Shown here: piece by piece, positions 55,101-64,000 of the stretch | Layout of the letters: each line of letters begins with the position of its first letter | How positions within the stretch are numbered: position 1 is the first letter of the stretch | Assembly: GCA_950022655.1 (NCBI GenBank) | Contig: OX465580.1 | Span: 46,188,028-46,252,027, forward strand | Reading direction: 5' to 3' | DNA from: Alentia gelatinosa | Lineage: Eukaryota > Annelida > Polychaeta > Phyllodocida > Polynoidae | DNA length: 64,000 nucleotides | Program-made: the position numbers and the translations under genes | Notes under the pieces: generated by a model | What the model saw: the letters and a program-made list of their open reading frames with translations, nothing else | What the model was told of the DNA's origin: nothing | The model's database searches: none

Positions 55101-57842
55101 TAATGGCAGAGTTTGGGTGACTTTAGATGACCCCAGGTAGGGGAGGTGTGAAAGTGAGTGATATAAGCCCCTGACACCTATTTCCGCGTGCGCGAACGTG
55201 GCGCCGCCTGGTGTGAAAAAATGGCAACACGTCGGCGACTGTAGCGCCCCCTTCTGGCTACAGAGAGAACCCTGAAGACAATGCCGAGTCCAACACCTAC
55301 GGGCCACAGGTGGGCGGTTGCCAATCCATGTAATACAAGTCCGTGGTTGAACCATGGCTTGCAAGGCATGACCCATGGTAGAGAAACATGTGAATATGAA
55401 ATGGGGGGGGGGGGGGGGGTCATGGTGTAGGTAGGTAGATCACATGAACAATTTAAAATACTCTTTTTTACAAAAGTTTGTGCTCAGTGACAGATTTGTA
55501 ATGCTTTTTAAATGAAAATATAGCTGTATTAGTTCAAAAGGTATTCAATATTTTAGCCTTGAGAAATGATGAGTTTTTGTCCTCACATTTGGATGATCTG
55601 CTGTGACCACCTTTACCCTTCCTAGCCAGTGTATGAAATCTTTGATTTGGGAATGAAAAACAATTTGAAATGAATTAAAAAGGTATGTGTGGCCCCTACA
55701 ATGCTCCATTATTTATTTGCCAACCATGACCCTGACTTTACCTAATTAATTGACCTAGGTTTTTTAATGTAATCCTATACACATGTCAGTCTCAGCTTTT
55801 TTTCTTTTTTTTCAGAATTTCTTTATTGAGTCATTATTTATGTATAAAGTACCTTGTATTCATGTATCTTGTATTCATTTCGATTTCAATAAAGTGTGAT
55901 TAACCGGCAGCATTTACAAACATGCTGGTTTCAATCGGGTCCCGTAATATATATAGTGCTTATATATCGTAGGGTGGGCGAGTAACAGCTATACAGTTTT
56001 TGAAGTCCAATACATGTACATATATTTCCATTTCAGATCAAGTAAGTTTATACAATGATGTTAGAGCCATGATTGATAAGTGAATGAACATTTGCATAAG
56101 TGGTTGATAGGTCAGATTATTTGGTTTCATCTTTCCCTCTCAAGATTGTCTCATACATAATTTTTTTTGTTAAGCTCTTAAACTCTTTCAGGTTTGGGGT
56201 TAGATGTACTATAACAGGTAGTCGGTTCCATAGTTGACCCGATATAAACTCTGTGCTTCTCATGTAGGCCATACAATTTGGTCTAGTCATTTTAAGAACC
56301 GGAGCTGCATTTTGTCTTGTGGGTACTAACCTGACCTCACAATATTTTTTTATCTTAGACCTCTTATAACATTGGCAATCCCGGAAATATTTCTGCCCGA
56401 CAGGTGACCGGAGAGAACGGGCCACGGTCAGCAATTTGGCTCCGCCAATTCGCTGACCTTAGCCTGTTTATAAACATACCTTCCTCCCGCCACAAACTCA
56501 TCCCATATTGTCTCTACATCTGTATTGGTCCTTCGGGCCATAACTGCTGATTATAGAACAATACTTAAAAATATTAAAAATCAAACCCCAGGTGTACCTT
56601 GTACCTACCTGAATTTCCCTTTAAAGAAACACTACAACTGGATAAATAGGATGGCCCATGAGAATTTGATAACATTTTGTAAATGTGTAAAATATCCGGC
56701 GATTTTAGGGTTATAACTGGTAGATTTGCTAATTATATGAGTATAAGAGAATCACTGTGCAAAATTTAGTTCTTGAATCATTATTTGCACGATTATTCTA
56801 AAAAATTGCTTTTATTTGACACACTCTAAAACCTGTATGAATCAATCATATATAAAAGCCCATGTAGTGGTGTGGCTAGGTGATGAGAAGTGATGGGAGT
56901 CTGCATTCTTAAAATTTTAGAGAAACTTGGCAAATGAACTGGAGAAACAACCGGGAAAAACTATGGACATTTTTATTAAGAATTCTGTGGGATCCCTGCT
57001 TAAGAATGATATCTATATAGTTTAGCGTACATGTTTATCAATGAAAGCGTTTATCTTTGTATTTAAAAAAAAGTGTATGCCAGCTAAGGTTGTTTTTTTT
57101 TAATCACGTTTTTTTACGGTAAACACTCATCACAAATGACCCACAGAATCAACAGTTATTGTGACTTCTTGCCAGTCTGACCTGCCTGTTGGAAACTCAA
57201 CATGCACATGTGCTTGCTGGGTATAACCTGATGAGCCAGACATCCTGACGTCCTGCAATTCAGTACTATTACTTTTTTTTATTAGAAATCAAGAACTGAA
57301 AACAACTGATTCACTATATTTTGACCCCATCATGCTGAATATGTTAACCCTAAAAACCGTGAAAAAACTGTAAAAAAAACTATATTTTGATTTTCAAAAC
57401 CTATTAAAAACCTATATTTAGGAAGCGGGGTACTGGGAGGCCTCTCCTAAGGATACGCAAGTTAATAAGATTTTCCTTACATTTAGGATTTTTGTTTGAT
57501 TCTAAAAGAGATAAAAATTTCAAGAAACTGTTTGTGTTTGGAGAATGATATATATAGACTCCTGGTTACCTAAAATCTAAATCTTAGATAGACTTGTTCC
57601 GTAGTCTTTCAAAATTCTTAATTAAGCTACCCACAGCACACTCAGTTAGAGGCCCTATGGATCCCATTGCTCCAACCGAGATATTATACAGAATATGGAA
57701 CTGATAATGTATGGTCATCTTTTTTATATGATTTTCCATGAAGAGTATACCATTTAGGTCAGAACTAGACATATGCTAGACTGGTACCCCATCCCAATGA
57801 AATACAGGACTGGTAATGCCTAGCTGGTTGCGACTTTGAATT

Positions 57843-57874
<32 letters not shown>

Positions 57875-60800
57875 TTCCTCCAAATTCTGTCTGTGGTTCC
57901 CTGCTTATTTGTAGTTTCATAGTCCCTATACGGTTTATGGACGCCTTGAGCCCAGGAAGATTTGAGCCCTGGACACCTTGACCCTTTCTGTGGACACCTT
58001 GAGCCTACACTTTGGACACCTTGAGCCTACCCCGTTTTAGTGGCCTTGAGCCTCTAGGTGTAAAAACTTTGAAAAGTTCATTTTTACTGGTTTACAGTGA
58101 TATATATACAACCCTAACCCTTACCCAACCCTATTCTAACCCTAACCCACCAATCGGAACTAAAATGGGATAGGCTCAAGGCGTCCACGGGGTGGGTTCA
58201 AGGCACCAATGTTTTCGCGCTGACAGCGGACTCAAACGGTAAAAGGCTCAAGGCGCCCAATTCCCTCCCTTCATCATCCACTCTGTTAGTGTGTACAGGG
58301 GTGATAGATAGAGAAAGCAATTCATTTTGGCCAGTCATTGTTCTCTAACTCGTTTGAATGCTACAGGATATTCATTCAGCTATTGCCTCGTTCATATCAC
58401 TCCGCATCAAACCCGAGGAGAACGAAGACTTTGACCAAAACTTGTTCGTTTCTTTAATATCACATTCATTTTAGTTGATACATAGACTTGCTTCACCAAG
58501 ATTGTCACCATGAAGGATTTTTTCCTGACCCATCGGGCATCCCTGATCCCATGGTCATGATTTTGATTTATTTACAGGTAACAGTAGGCTGGGGGGAGCT
58601 TCTCGACGCGACCCGATGTCGCACGCTCGGATTCTCTCCTAATCTACTTTGTGCTTCGTGCAAGCAGCTTGATCAATTTAACCTAAGCAAGCTTACTGAC
58701 GACTGTACATCATGCTGCCAGCCTGATGGCGACGATGGCGCGTCGGATAAATTGGTAAATATTTCATTCACGTTTTCTAATGATTTTGTCATTTTGAAAA
58801 ACATTTCAATTATGCAATTAAAAACACTGATAGGTATGAAGGCATATAGAATTTTCATATAATGGCTATATTACATTGAAAGTAATTTAGTTAATGACAC
58901 TTACGTATCGTTTCAGAAGAATATATTCTAATTAATAGAAAATAGAATACACAAAAGTAAATGCTTAGAAAATACTTTCACAATGGTTCCTTTTTTACAG
59001 CTTTATCCATATGCTGAGTTAGCTGTATGCGGATGAAAATTGGGGAGATACCCACAAGTCCAAGGTACTTCTGAGTTGATATTTCTCCCAAATGAGCGGA
59101 TTATAAAATTGTACAGACGGAAGTGTTACATTGAAGGGGGCGGGTGCCAATGTGGGTTACCATCGTCACCTATTGAACTCAAGGACAAAGCACTATTTAT
59201 AGTACCCAAGCCACTATTACCCTCAATACATTCCATCAACAGAGTGGGCTGTTAAACTCAGCTTTTTAACATGGACCTATATCTATGGATGTGAAACGCG
59301 GGCGAGCGCAGTATTTGTTCAACGATTTCATCACCACGGCTATGCTTGAGTGCGTATCGGGGGTAGAGCGCTAATTTCCGTGTATTCCGCCAGGGGCTAT
59401 AGTTACAGTTCTGACCACCAGGAGTATTTGGTAAAGGGCTGATTCCACCAACAGGATGGATTTGCCGTAGTATATCTTAGTATGTCCTGTAGTGTCTTAC
59501 TGTGTCGCACCTCACTTGTCTCAAAACGTAGGCGAATGGTGCCGGATGTATATTTTGGTGCTCCACCACCGCGACACCTCAAGACACATTGCAACAAATA
59601 GGCATGCGATGATTCAATCCTAGCCCGATCTAGCAAGACAACCAAATCGGACCTAATCTTGCTACATCGTGTGTGTTGGTGGAATCGGCCCTTTAGGATC
59701 AGATGGCATGTAGAATAGGCGAGGTTCTATTAGGAATAAGCACACTTACAGCCATAATCAGCACATTTAGAGCCATAATCTTTACTGTCCCATTTAGGTA
59801 CATATCTGGAATTGTTGATGAAATAGTTTATTAATGCCTGTTGAGGTGGAAATAATTTGAAAATCTTGATTTCCCATGTCAACCCCTTGAAAATGAGAGA
59901 ATTCTGACTCCTGACCCAAGCAAAATTGACCCAAAATCTGCCAATTCTTCAGAATCCCCCAGCACAACTAGGGCCATAACTTTTAGGTCACTTTTGGTGG
60001 GACAGGAGTCAGAATTTTCTCATTTTTTAAATTATTTCTCTCACACTAGGCCTTAACAAACTATTTCATTAACAATTCCAGGTATGTTCTTAAATAAACT
60101 AGTTAAACTTATGATAATGCCCTGTATCGAATACGTGGATTTTGTCTATTATATGATCAGAAAAACCGACAGAGTAAAGTTGCAGGTAATGATAAACAAT
60201 TGTTTGTGAATAGTGTTAAATGTCAGAAAGCCTCTTGAAGAACTATATGAAAGATGTCAAATACGCCCTGTATACTTACGCCGAGCGGTACATTTGTTAA
60301 CCGTCATAAAATGGTGGTCAAAATTCCCAGAAAATATCCTAGAATCTAGTTCTCAAGTAACAAGAATGTCGAGAAACATACAAATCAAAACTGTTAGACC
60401 CAAAACAGAAATGTACCGAAACAGCCCGATCTATAGAGGTATGAAACTTTGGAACTTATTACCAACAGAGGTACAGAGAAATAACAATAAGCAAAATTTT
60501 AAAAATTGCCTAAAAGGGCTCATATTAAACGAGGCTATAATGCCTCATGTCCCGATCTAGACTATAATTCAACGACGACAAAATTATATTGTAGTAATAC
60601 AAAGGTTATACAGTTGATTAGAACAATGTTATTTATTCAAAGGTAAAATACACTGTGTGAGATATAAGAGGGTGACTTTTTCTGTCTGCTGTCTTGTAAA
60701 TGTCCTGTAAATGTCCTTCTACGTAGGTAATATGATAAGGATGTATATCATAACAGTAATGGCGAGTGCTTGTAGATGATAAACAAATGAACTCTAAAAA

Positions 60801-63377
60801 CGAGTCTAGAGTCATATGACCAGGACAATAATTTAACAGTCATAAAGTAAGTAAATAACACAACAAAGAAAGAAATATCGCCGACAATAATTACTTTTTG
60901 ATCCAAATGGCCTACCACTGTCATTGTATCGTCTAAATGTGTACACCTGTTTTTGTCATGAAGCACCTTGTTGGACATGATCATGGAAGAACGCTAAATT
61001 GTCTTAGCGAATGACCAATCGTCCCTTATAAATTCTTCCCTGAATAAAAAAAAAAAAAAAAAATAGAACAATAAAGATTATGACCCTGGGTGTGCTGGGT
61101 GGTCTAAACTAAACTAAAACAGATTTGGGGTCAATTTAATTCTTAATATTTTCATAATGAAATAAATATCATGATTTTTAGTCATATCATTTTAACTGAT
61201 TTTTTATTACCAAATGATACATGAATATATGATGATAGTATGAATGATGCTAATTACACCATAGAATGTCGCATGCTCTACATGCCATCTAGTGGATAAG
61301 GTGTTAAACTAAGGTGTGAATGCGGTGCCGCCGTGCTGCAAAGGTGTGCACTTGAGAACAGTAGCGAGGCAATCATAAGTAGGCCAATACAGGTGGGTTT
61401 CTTATCCAGGTCTTCCAAGTCTGTGATCTTAACAATAGCTTGTCAGATCTTTAACTATAAACTGTCACATTGATGCCACTTGTGTGTATATCCGAGGTAT
61501 TATTTTTGTCCTTTCTGGGAACACGACTAATTGAGTTATGAGCAGCTTTCTATATATTCATATAACTAATGATGGGGCATCCATATTACTATACATGAGC
61601 GAACGTCTATGAAATACTACCCGCTCCTACGGGTATAGTATAAAATCTGTTCAGGCCCGCCGTGACAGCGGGCCGTAGGAGGGTTTTTGTGGCCCATTAG
61701 ATTGTAGGTCAACTCTCGACTGAAGAAGCATCCCAAGGTTCTCGAAAATATCAGGAGTAAGGAGGTTAGGGTCAAGGTCAGGGTTTGCTGTGAATGCAGT
61801 CATTCGCTACTGGGTCTACTCTATTCCTTATATGGACTTAGTGTAATGGGACAACTCAATGGTGGAAGTGATTCCCATAGGCTTTATAATTATAATGTAA
61901 AAATGTTCGCGCCCGCCATGACCTACGGCCGTGTGTGTCAGTTGGCGAGGGGAATTGTTATTATCCATCGGTCTCGCAGATTTCAGCTATTTAAACGGTA
62001 GTACGTGAACGCAACATGTTATACACCTCAATATTTAGCCATTGCGCACTTCTAGCTGTAACGTAGATTTTATATCAACACGTACAATGCTCGAGTCGAG
62101 TCGAAACAACGCGTTAGTGTGTCACTGTGATGTCATTATCGGAGTTTGTACGGGAATGGGGGTGTGAATCACGGACCAGGAAAGTTAATAAAACAGCGTT
62201 TTAAACGAGCAGGTGTATAGTAATAAGAAAACGTAGTGACTGAGCCCGTACAGTGTCCGTTCTTGGTTATTTGAAGAAAAAATATGGCCCTCCCGCCTAC
62301 GGCGTATTTTTTCATCAAATGACCTCGAACGGCCACCTGTACGGGCTCAGTAACCACGTTTTCTCGTACTTATTTTTTATCCAGATACATATTCGCACCT
62401 TTATCAAGGGCAGTCGGACAGTTAAAATCCTGGGAATCAGCATAGTCTACCTTTGAAGAGAATGTGGGACATTTGACTAAATTACGTAAATATCTTTGTA
62501 AATAGGAAATAAATTGGATTACTTGTTAGGAATGTCTTGTGCATATTCTTTTGAATAGATTTTATCAAAAGCCGGGCTATTCAAATTTTATGCCAAAATC
62601 ATTACAGTTTTCAGTCCCAGCTTGAACTAATTGTGATGGCATATTACAGATTTGGGGCAGACCAAATTCTATTTTAGACAATTCAGGGTTGGCAGACCAT
62701 GTAACAAAATTGAAAGTGGTCCTTGACATGCTAGAAAGGTTGTGATAGTCACAATGGTGGTTCTGTCTGACGATTCGAACACTTACTTCTTGACCTTTTA
62801 GTGCCTAGAGTTAAATTACAGTATGCATAAAAACTAAATAGTAGTCGGTTTCATCTGTCCTTCATAATATTCCTTATACCTCTTACATTTACACAATCAC
62901 CCAATTAGTGTTTTTCTTCCTGTTACCCTTAATAGCCTTTTCTGTTTACCTTTACCCATATGTGTTTGTTTGACTGCCCATTTCATTGCTCACCACATTG
63001 TTCTCCGCTTCTAGGCAATTAATTACAGAAATTTGCAAATACAAATTATCATAGACAATAACCGAAAATACTATTTCCATAAATATGTATGCTTGCATCT
63101 AAAAAGGTTGAATCAGTCTTCTGTACATTTCTGTTTGTTATTTATTTGTTTTGTCTTTTTATTAATTATCGATTTAAATGGTTCTCATCATTTTTCAGCA
63201 TTTGTTAAGGGTGACAAGCCGCAGCAGTTCCCGGGACTGACCGTACGCTATGTGCGTGGGGCTGACCCGGTGATCAAACTGCTCGACGACAACCGCCAGG
63301 TGGTCGAGACACTCGCCATCGACAAATGGAACACGGACTCTGTGGAGGAATTCTTCAACGAACGCCTGCGTAAATAA
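49126..63377 (+). CDS. SELENOF: SELENOF (15-kDa selenoprotein, Sep15), complete, 154 residues with Sec86
   Basis: ER-resident thioredoxin-like selenoprotein. In vertebrates its Cys-rich N-terminal domain binds the glycoprotein-folding sensor UGGT, and its C-x-U motif works in disulfide quality control. Exons 49126-49170, 58578-58754, 59001-59064 and 63199-63377 join in frame (phases 0, 0, 1). The product has a signal peptide (residues 1 to about 20), Cys at 29, 40, 43, 58, 61 and 62, the redox motif C84-G85-Sec86, then a thioredoxin-like domain. It ends KWNTDSVEEFFNERLRK, almost the same as the human end. The TGA at 59034-59036 is read as selenocysteine because the frame continues into strongly conserved sequence and a SECIS lies downstream. 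Length is close to the usual 160 or so. Confidence 0.96.
49171..50140. other. SELENOF intron 1, first part
   Basis: Plain AT-rich intron. ACGGACCTATA occurs at 49560 and 49932; otherwise nothing recognised. Confidence 0.4.
50145..50548 (+). repeat. Two adjoining minisatellites with an inverted end
   Basis: 50145-50325 is built of (ACCATACTGCCCCTCC)-like units. 50326-50480 is built of (CATCCTACATCCC) units, followed at 50485-50548 by the inverted form GGATGTAGG, so the end can fold into a long hairpin. It abuts the 202-bp satellite directly. Confidence 0.8.
50551..55130 (+). repeat. 202-bp satellite, about 22.7 tandem copies
   Basis: Each unit holds TTCCCACTCAAT, AAGTATTTAGCTGTCTTCCC, CAGAACAGTTAAA, GGTTTTTCCAAACTAACGG, GATGACGGCGCCAC, AAATGACTGATTTTG and AGTCAAAGTTTCAAAAAT. 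Units start at 50552, 50754, 50956, 51157 and so on. Copies vary at a limited set of sites, giving subtypes. A block near 52100-52740 recurs at about 54320-54960 with a constant offset of 2,221 bp (11 units), including private changes (TTCCCCCTCAATC, CTACTCGGAACAG, AGTTAAAGTTTC). Non-coding, all within SELENOF intron 1. Confidence 0.95.
55520..55795 (-). repeat. Inverted copy of the repeat at 47750-48040
   Basis: ACAATGCTCCATTA, CAACCATGACCCTGAC and ACCTAATTAATTGACCTAG are complements of blocks at 47770-47860. With its partner it brackets SELENOF exon 1 and the satellite. Confidence 0.6.
56117..56460 (-). pseudogene. LINE C-terminal fragment
   Basis: The minus strand reads VLKMTRPNCMAYMRSTEFIS, then GQLWNRLPVIVHLTPNLKEF, the LWN-LP...FK end typical of LINE RT proteins. 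About 105 codons remain. Confidence 0.7.
57125..57445 (-). mobile_element. Second copy of the 7895-8225 repeat, inverted
   Basis: GGGTATAACCTGATGAGCCA, CTTCTTGCCAG and AAACCTATATTTAGGAAGCG correspond to complements at 7910-8200. Confidence 0.65.
57446..57934. other. SELENOF intron 1 segment with (TTG)n microsatellite
   Basis: About nine TTG repeats at 57843-57870. Otherwise no feature. Confidence 0.5.
57935..58265. repeat. Foldback-like repeat with GGACACCTTGAGCC units
   Basis: Five or so direct GGACACCTTGAGCC/GACGCCTTGAGCCC units (57940-58050), a CCCTAACCC-rich core (58110-58150), then inverted GGCTCAAGGCGTCCACGG and GGCTCAAGGCGCC units (58170-58260). Confidence 0.65.
58578..58754 (+). CDS. 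SELENOF: SELENOF exon 2: Cys-rich UGGT-binding domain
   Basis: Fifty-nine codons from acceptor TTTACAG to donor GTAAAT. It reads WGELLDATRCRTLGFSPNLL, then CASCKQLDQFNL and DDCTSCCQPDGDD. Six Cys in the arrangement C-x10-C-x2-C-x14-C-x2-CC, the family pattern. An upstream in-frame ATG belongs to the intron. Confidence 0.94.
59001..59064 (+). CDS. SELENOF: SELENOF exon 3: selenocysteine exon
   Basis: LYPYAELAVCG-Sec-KLGRYPQVQ. The TGA is at 59034-59036 and is followed by A. Acceptor is a T-run plus ACAG; donor G|GTACTT at phase 1. A conventional gene finder would stop here or skip the exon. The redox motif is C-G-U. Confidence 0.95.
59435..59694. mobile_element. TIR MITE of 260 bp, copy 2
   Basis: Ends AAAGGGCTGATTCCACCAACA and TGTTGGTGGAATCGGCCCTTT are near-perfect inverted repeats of about 20 bp. 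Inverted copy of 32466-32729. In SELENOF intron 3. No coding capacity. Confidence 0.8.
59798..60093. repeat. Foldback hairpin of about 300 bp
   Basis: ACATATCTGGAATTGTTGAT, GAAATAGTTT, GAAATAATTTGAAAAT and GAATTCTGACTCCTG in the left arm are matched in inverse order in the right arm (CAGGAGTCAGAATTTT, AAATTATTTC, AAACTATTTC, AACAATTCCAGGTATGT). A LINE fragment follows directly. Confidence 0.65.
60094..60560 (+). pseudogene. LINE RT C-terminal fragment
   Basis: Reads LNKLVKLMIMPCIEYVDFVY, a stop, then VLNVRKPLEELYERCQIRPV and RPKTEMYRNSPIYRGMKLWN with LLPTEVQ, ending NCLKGLILNEAI. The final 115 codons are uninterrupted; the upstream RT core is missing. Confidence 0.8.
60561..62214. other. SELENOF intron 3 segment
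   Basis: Poly(A) run at about 61046-61062. A GGCCCGC/GCGGGCC hairpin at 61654-61674, and a related GCGCCCGCCATGACCTACGG at 61909, may be remnants of one repeat. No coding sequence recognised. Confidence 0.45.
62215..62380. mobile_element. Hairpin (foldback) MITE, copy 2
   Basis: Arms AAAACGTAGTGACTGAGCCC and GGGCTCAGTAACCACGTTTT, extending inward over about 60 bp with mismatches. Shares TGAGCCCG and CGAACGGCCA blocks with 12520-12672. Mirrored open frames on both strands are due to the palindrome. Confidence 0.75.
62381..63198. other. End of SELENOF intron 3
   Basis: AT-rich with a T-rich tract before the acceptor TTTTTCAG at 63191-63198. No other feature. Confidence 0.45.
63199..63377 (+). 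CDS. SELENOF: SELENOF exon 4: thioredoxin-like domain C-terminal part and stop
   Basis: AFVKGDKPQQFPGLTVRYVR, then GADPVIKLLDDNRQVVE and KWNTDSVEEFFNERLRK-stop (TAA at 63375). Matches the human SELENOF end almost residue by residue. The split codon with exon 3 (G|CA) gives Ala96. Codon use is more GC-rich than the surroundings. Confidence 0.95.
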
Positions 63378-63477
63378 GGCATTTAACAGATAAAGAGCTC
63401 TGTCGCTGGTCGATCCCCATCTCACCTAACATCATCAGGAATCGAGTGAAAGGCTAGATTCTGTTGAATTGTAAACA

Positions 63478-63483
63478 AATAAA
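63478..63483 (+). terminator. SELENOF: Proximal AATAAA in the SELENOF 3' UTR
   Basis: A perfect AATAAA about 100 nt after the stop codon and before the SECIS. If used, the transcript would lack the SECIS. Confidence 0.4.
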
Positions 63484-63662
63484 AAGACATGAATTTTCAA
63501 ATTAAACATCTTTTTGTTAGACCAGTGACAAATAAGGGCTCCTCACCCAGAGTGCCTATCCTGACTGTTCAGATGGTCCGCCACCTTCAGTTCAATCCTT
63601 TGACGCCAGTTGGGAAGTAGTAATAGTTGGTGTCAAAGTTTGACGACAGGTGACGTGACCGA

Positions 63663-63744
63663 GGGGGCATGAATCCTTTTTATGAAGACCTGACAAGAAA
63701 GCGGATGACGTGTCAGATCGGATGCCTCAATGGTCCATGCCCTC
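63663..63744 (+). promoter_or_regulatory. SELENOF: SECIS element (selenocysteine insertion)
   Basis: Helix I: GGGCATG (63665-63671) pairs with CATGCCC (63736-63742). The SECIS core ATGA is at 63682-63685, with the opposite non-Watson-Crick strand GGATG at 63720-63724. Helix II: GACCTGACA (63687-63695) pairs with TGTCAGATC (63711-63719), with one C-A mismatch. The apical loop AGAAAGC has the conserved A-A about 12 nt after ATGA. A further small stem at the loop (GCGGATGACG) is possible, as in form 2 SECIS. It recruits SBP2 and EFSec to decode the TGA at 59034. Confidence 0.9.
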
Positions 63745-63841
63745 AGGATTAGCATTCTGGTAAAAAGTCAATATTTGCATGTTATCAGCATTCATCATCA
63801 TCATATCACAGTGTCAAAATATCTTGTTCACTTTATTCATC

Positions 63842-63847
63842 AATAAA
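63842..63847 (+). terminator. SELENOF: Distal poly(A) signal of SELENOF
   Basis: AATAAA about 100 nt past the SECIS. This is the signal expected for the functional selenoprotein mRNA. Confidence 0.7.
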
Positions 63848-64000
63848 AGACTTTGTAATTTGAAAGAGTTGTCCTGATTGTCAGTTGAATTATATGGTAA
63901 ATTATCCGCAATCAGGGTTTCTATTAGTCAGAAGGGAAACATCGAAAATCATTTTACTGATTTAGCCAAATATTTTCTTTTCAAGGATATTTTCGATTTC

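Noticed and set aside
50551..55130. CRISPR-like or coding repeat array
   Set aside because: Contiguous 202-bp units with no unique spacers and stops in all frames; ordinary satellite.
58110..58150. Interstitial telomere or chromosome end
   Set aside because: Only a few imperfect CCCTAACCC-type units, inside a foldback element.
62169..62456. Mirrored frames on both strands near 62.2-62.4 kb
   Set aside because: Produced by the palindrome of the hairpin element.

Overview
The window is animal nuclear DNA. Genes are split into short, GC-richer exons with GT-AG junctions, set in long AT-rich introns full of transposon debris, foldback repeats, homopolymer runs and one 4.6-kb satellite. Two conserved animal genes can be read exon by exon. 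The organism is probably a marine invertebrate, since Penelope-like and LINE remnants, a tRNA-derived SINE and many foldback elements occur together. The phylum cannot be fixed from this sequence.

Left part, minus strand (1-42,748): the 5' portion of a MEGF8 orthologue. Eighteen exons join in frame to about 1,575 residues, from the signal peptide to the start of the second beta-propeller. The domain order is CUB, EGF, first kelch propeller, PSI repeats, EGF-Ca, laminin-EGF, second CUB, EGF, second kelch propeller. The 3' half, including the transmembrane segment, lies beyond the left edge. Intron 1 (about 19.9 kb) and introns 4, 13 and 14 carry most of the repeats.

Middle (42,749-49,125): the interval between two head-to-head genes. 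It holds a degenerate Penelope-like retroelement (about 44.8-46.7 kb) and long G or C runs.

Right part, plus strand (49,126-63,847): a complete SELENOF (15-kDa selenoprotein, Sep15) gene. It has four coding exons, an in-frame TGA selenocysteine codon at 59,034-59,036, a convincing SECIS hairpin at 63,663-63,744 and a poly(A) signal at 63,842. Intron 1 carries about 22.7 copies of a 202-bp satellite with a 2,221-bp higher-order duplication.

The two genes have no known joint pathway. MEGF8 acts at the cell surface, where vertebrates use it to attenuate Hedgehog signalling. SELENOF acts in the ER with the glycoprotein-folding sensor UGGT.

The least explained material is structural: (i) dispersed motifs resembling a hammerhead-ribozyme core (CTGATGA-A-stem-GAAAC) whose stems differ but stay complementary; (ii) a nested-palindrome foldback family at 24.6-25.3 and 29.0-30.5 kb; (iii) a basic Ser/Pro/Lys-rich reading frame nested in MEGF8 intron 4, upstream of one of the hammerhead-like motifs; (iv) several TIR-bounded or hairpin MITE families present as two or more copies in the window.
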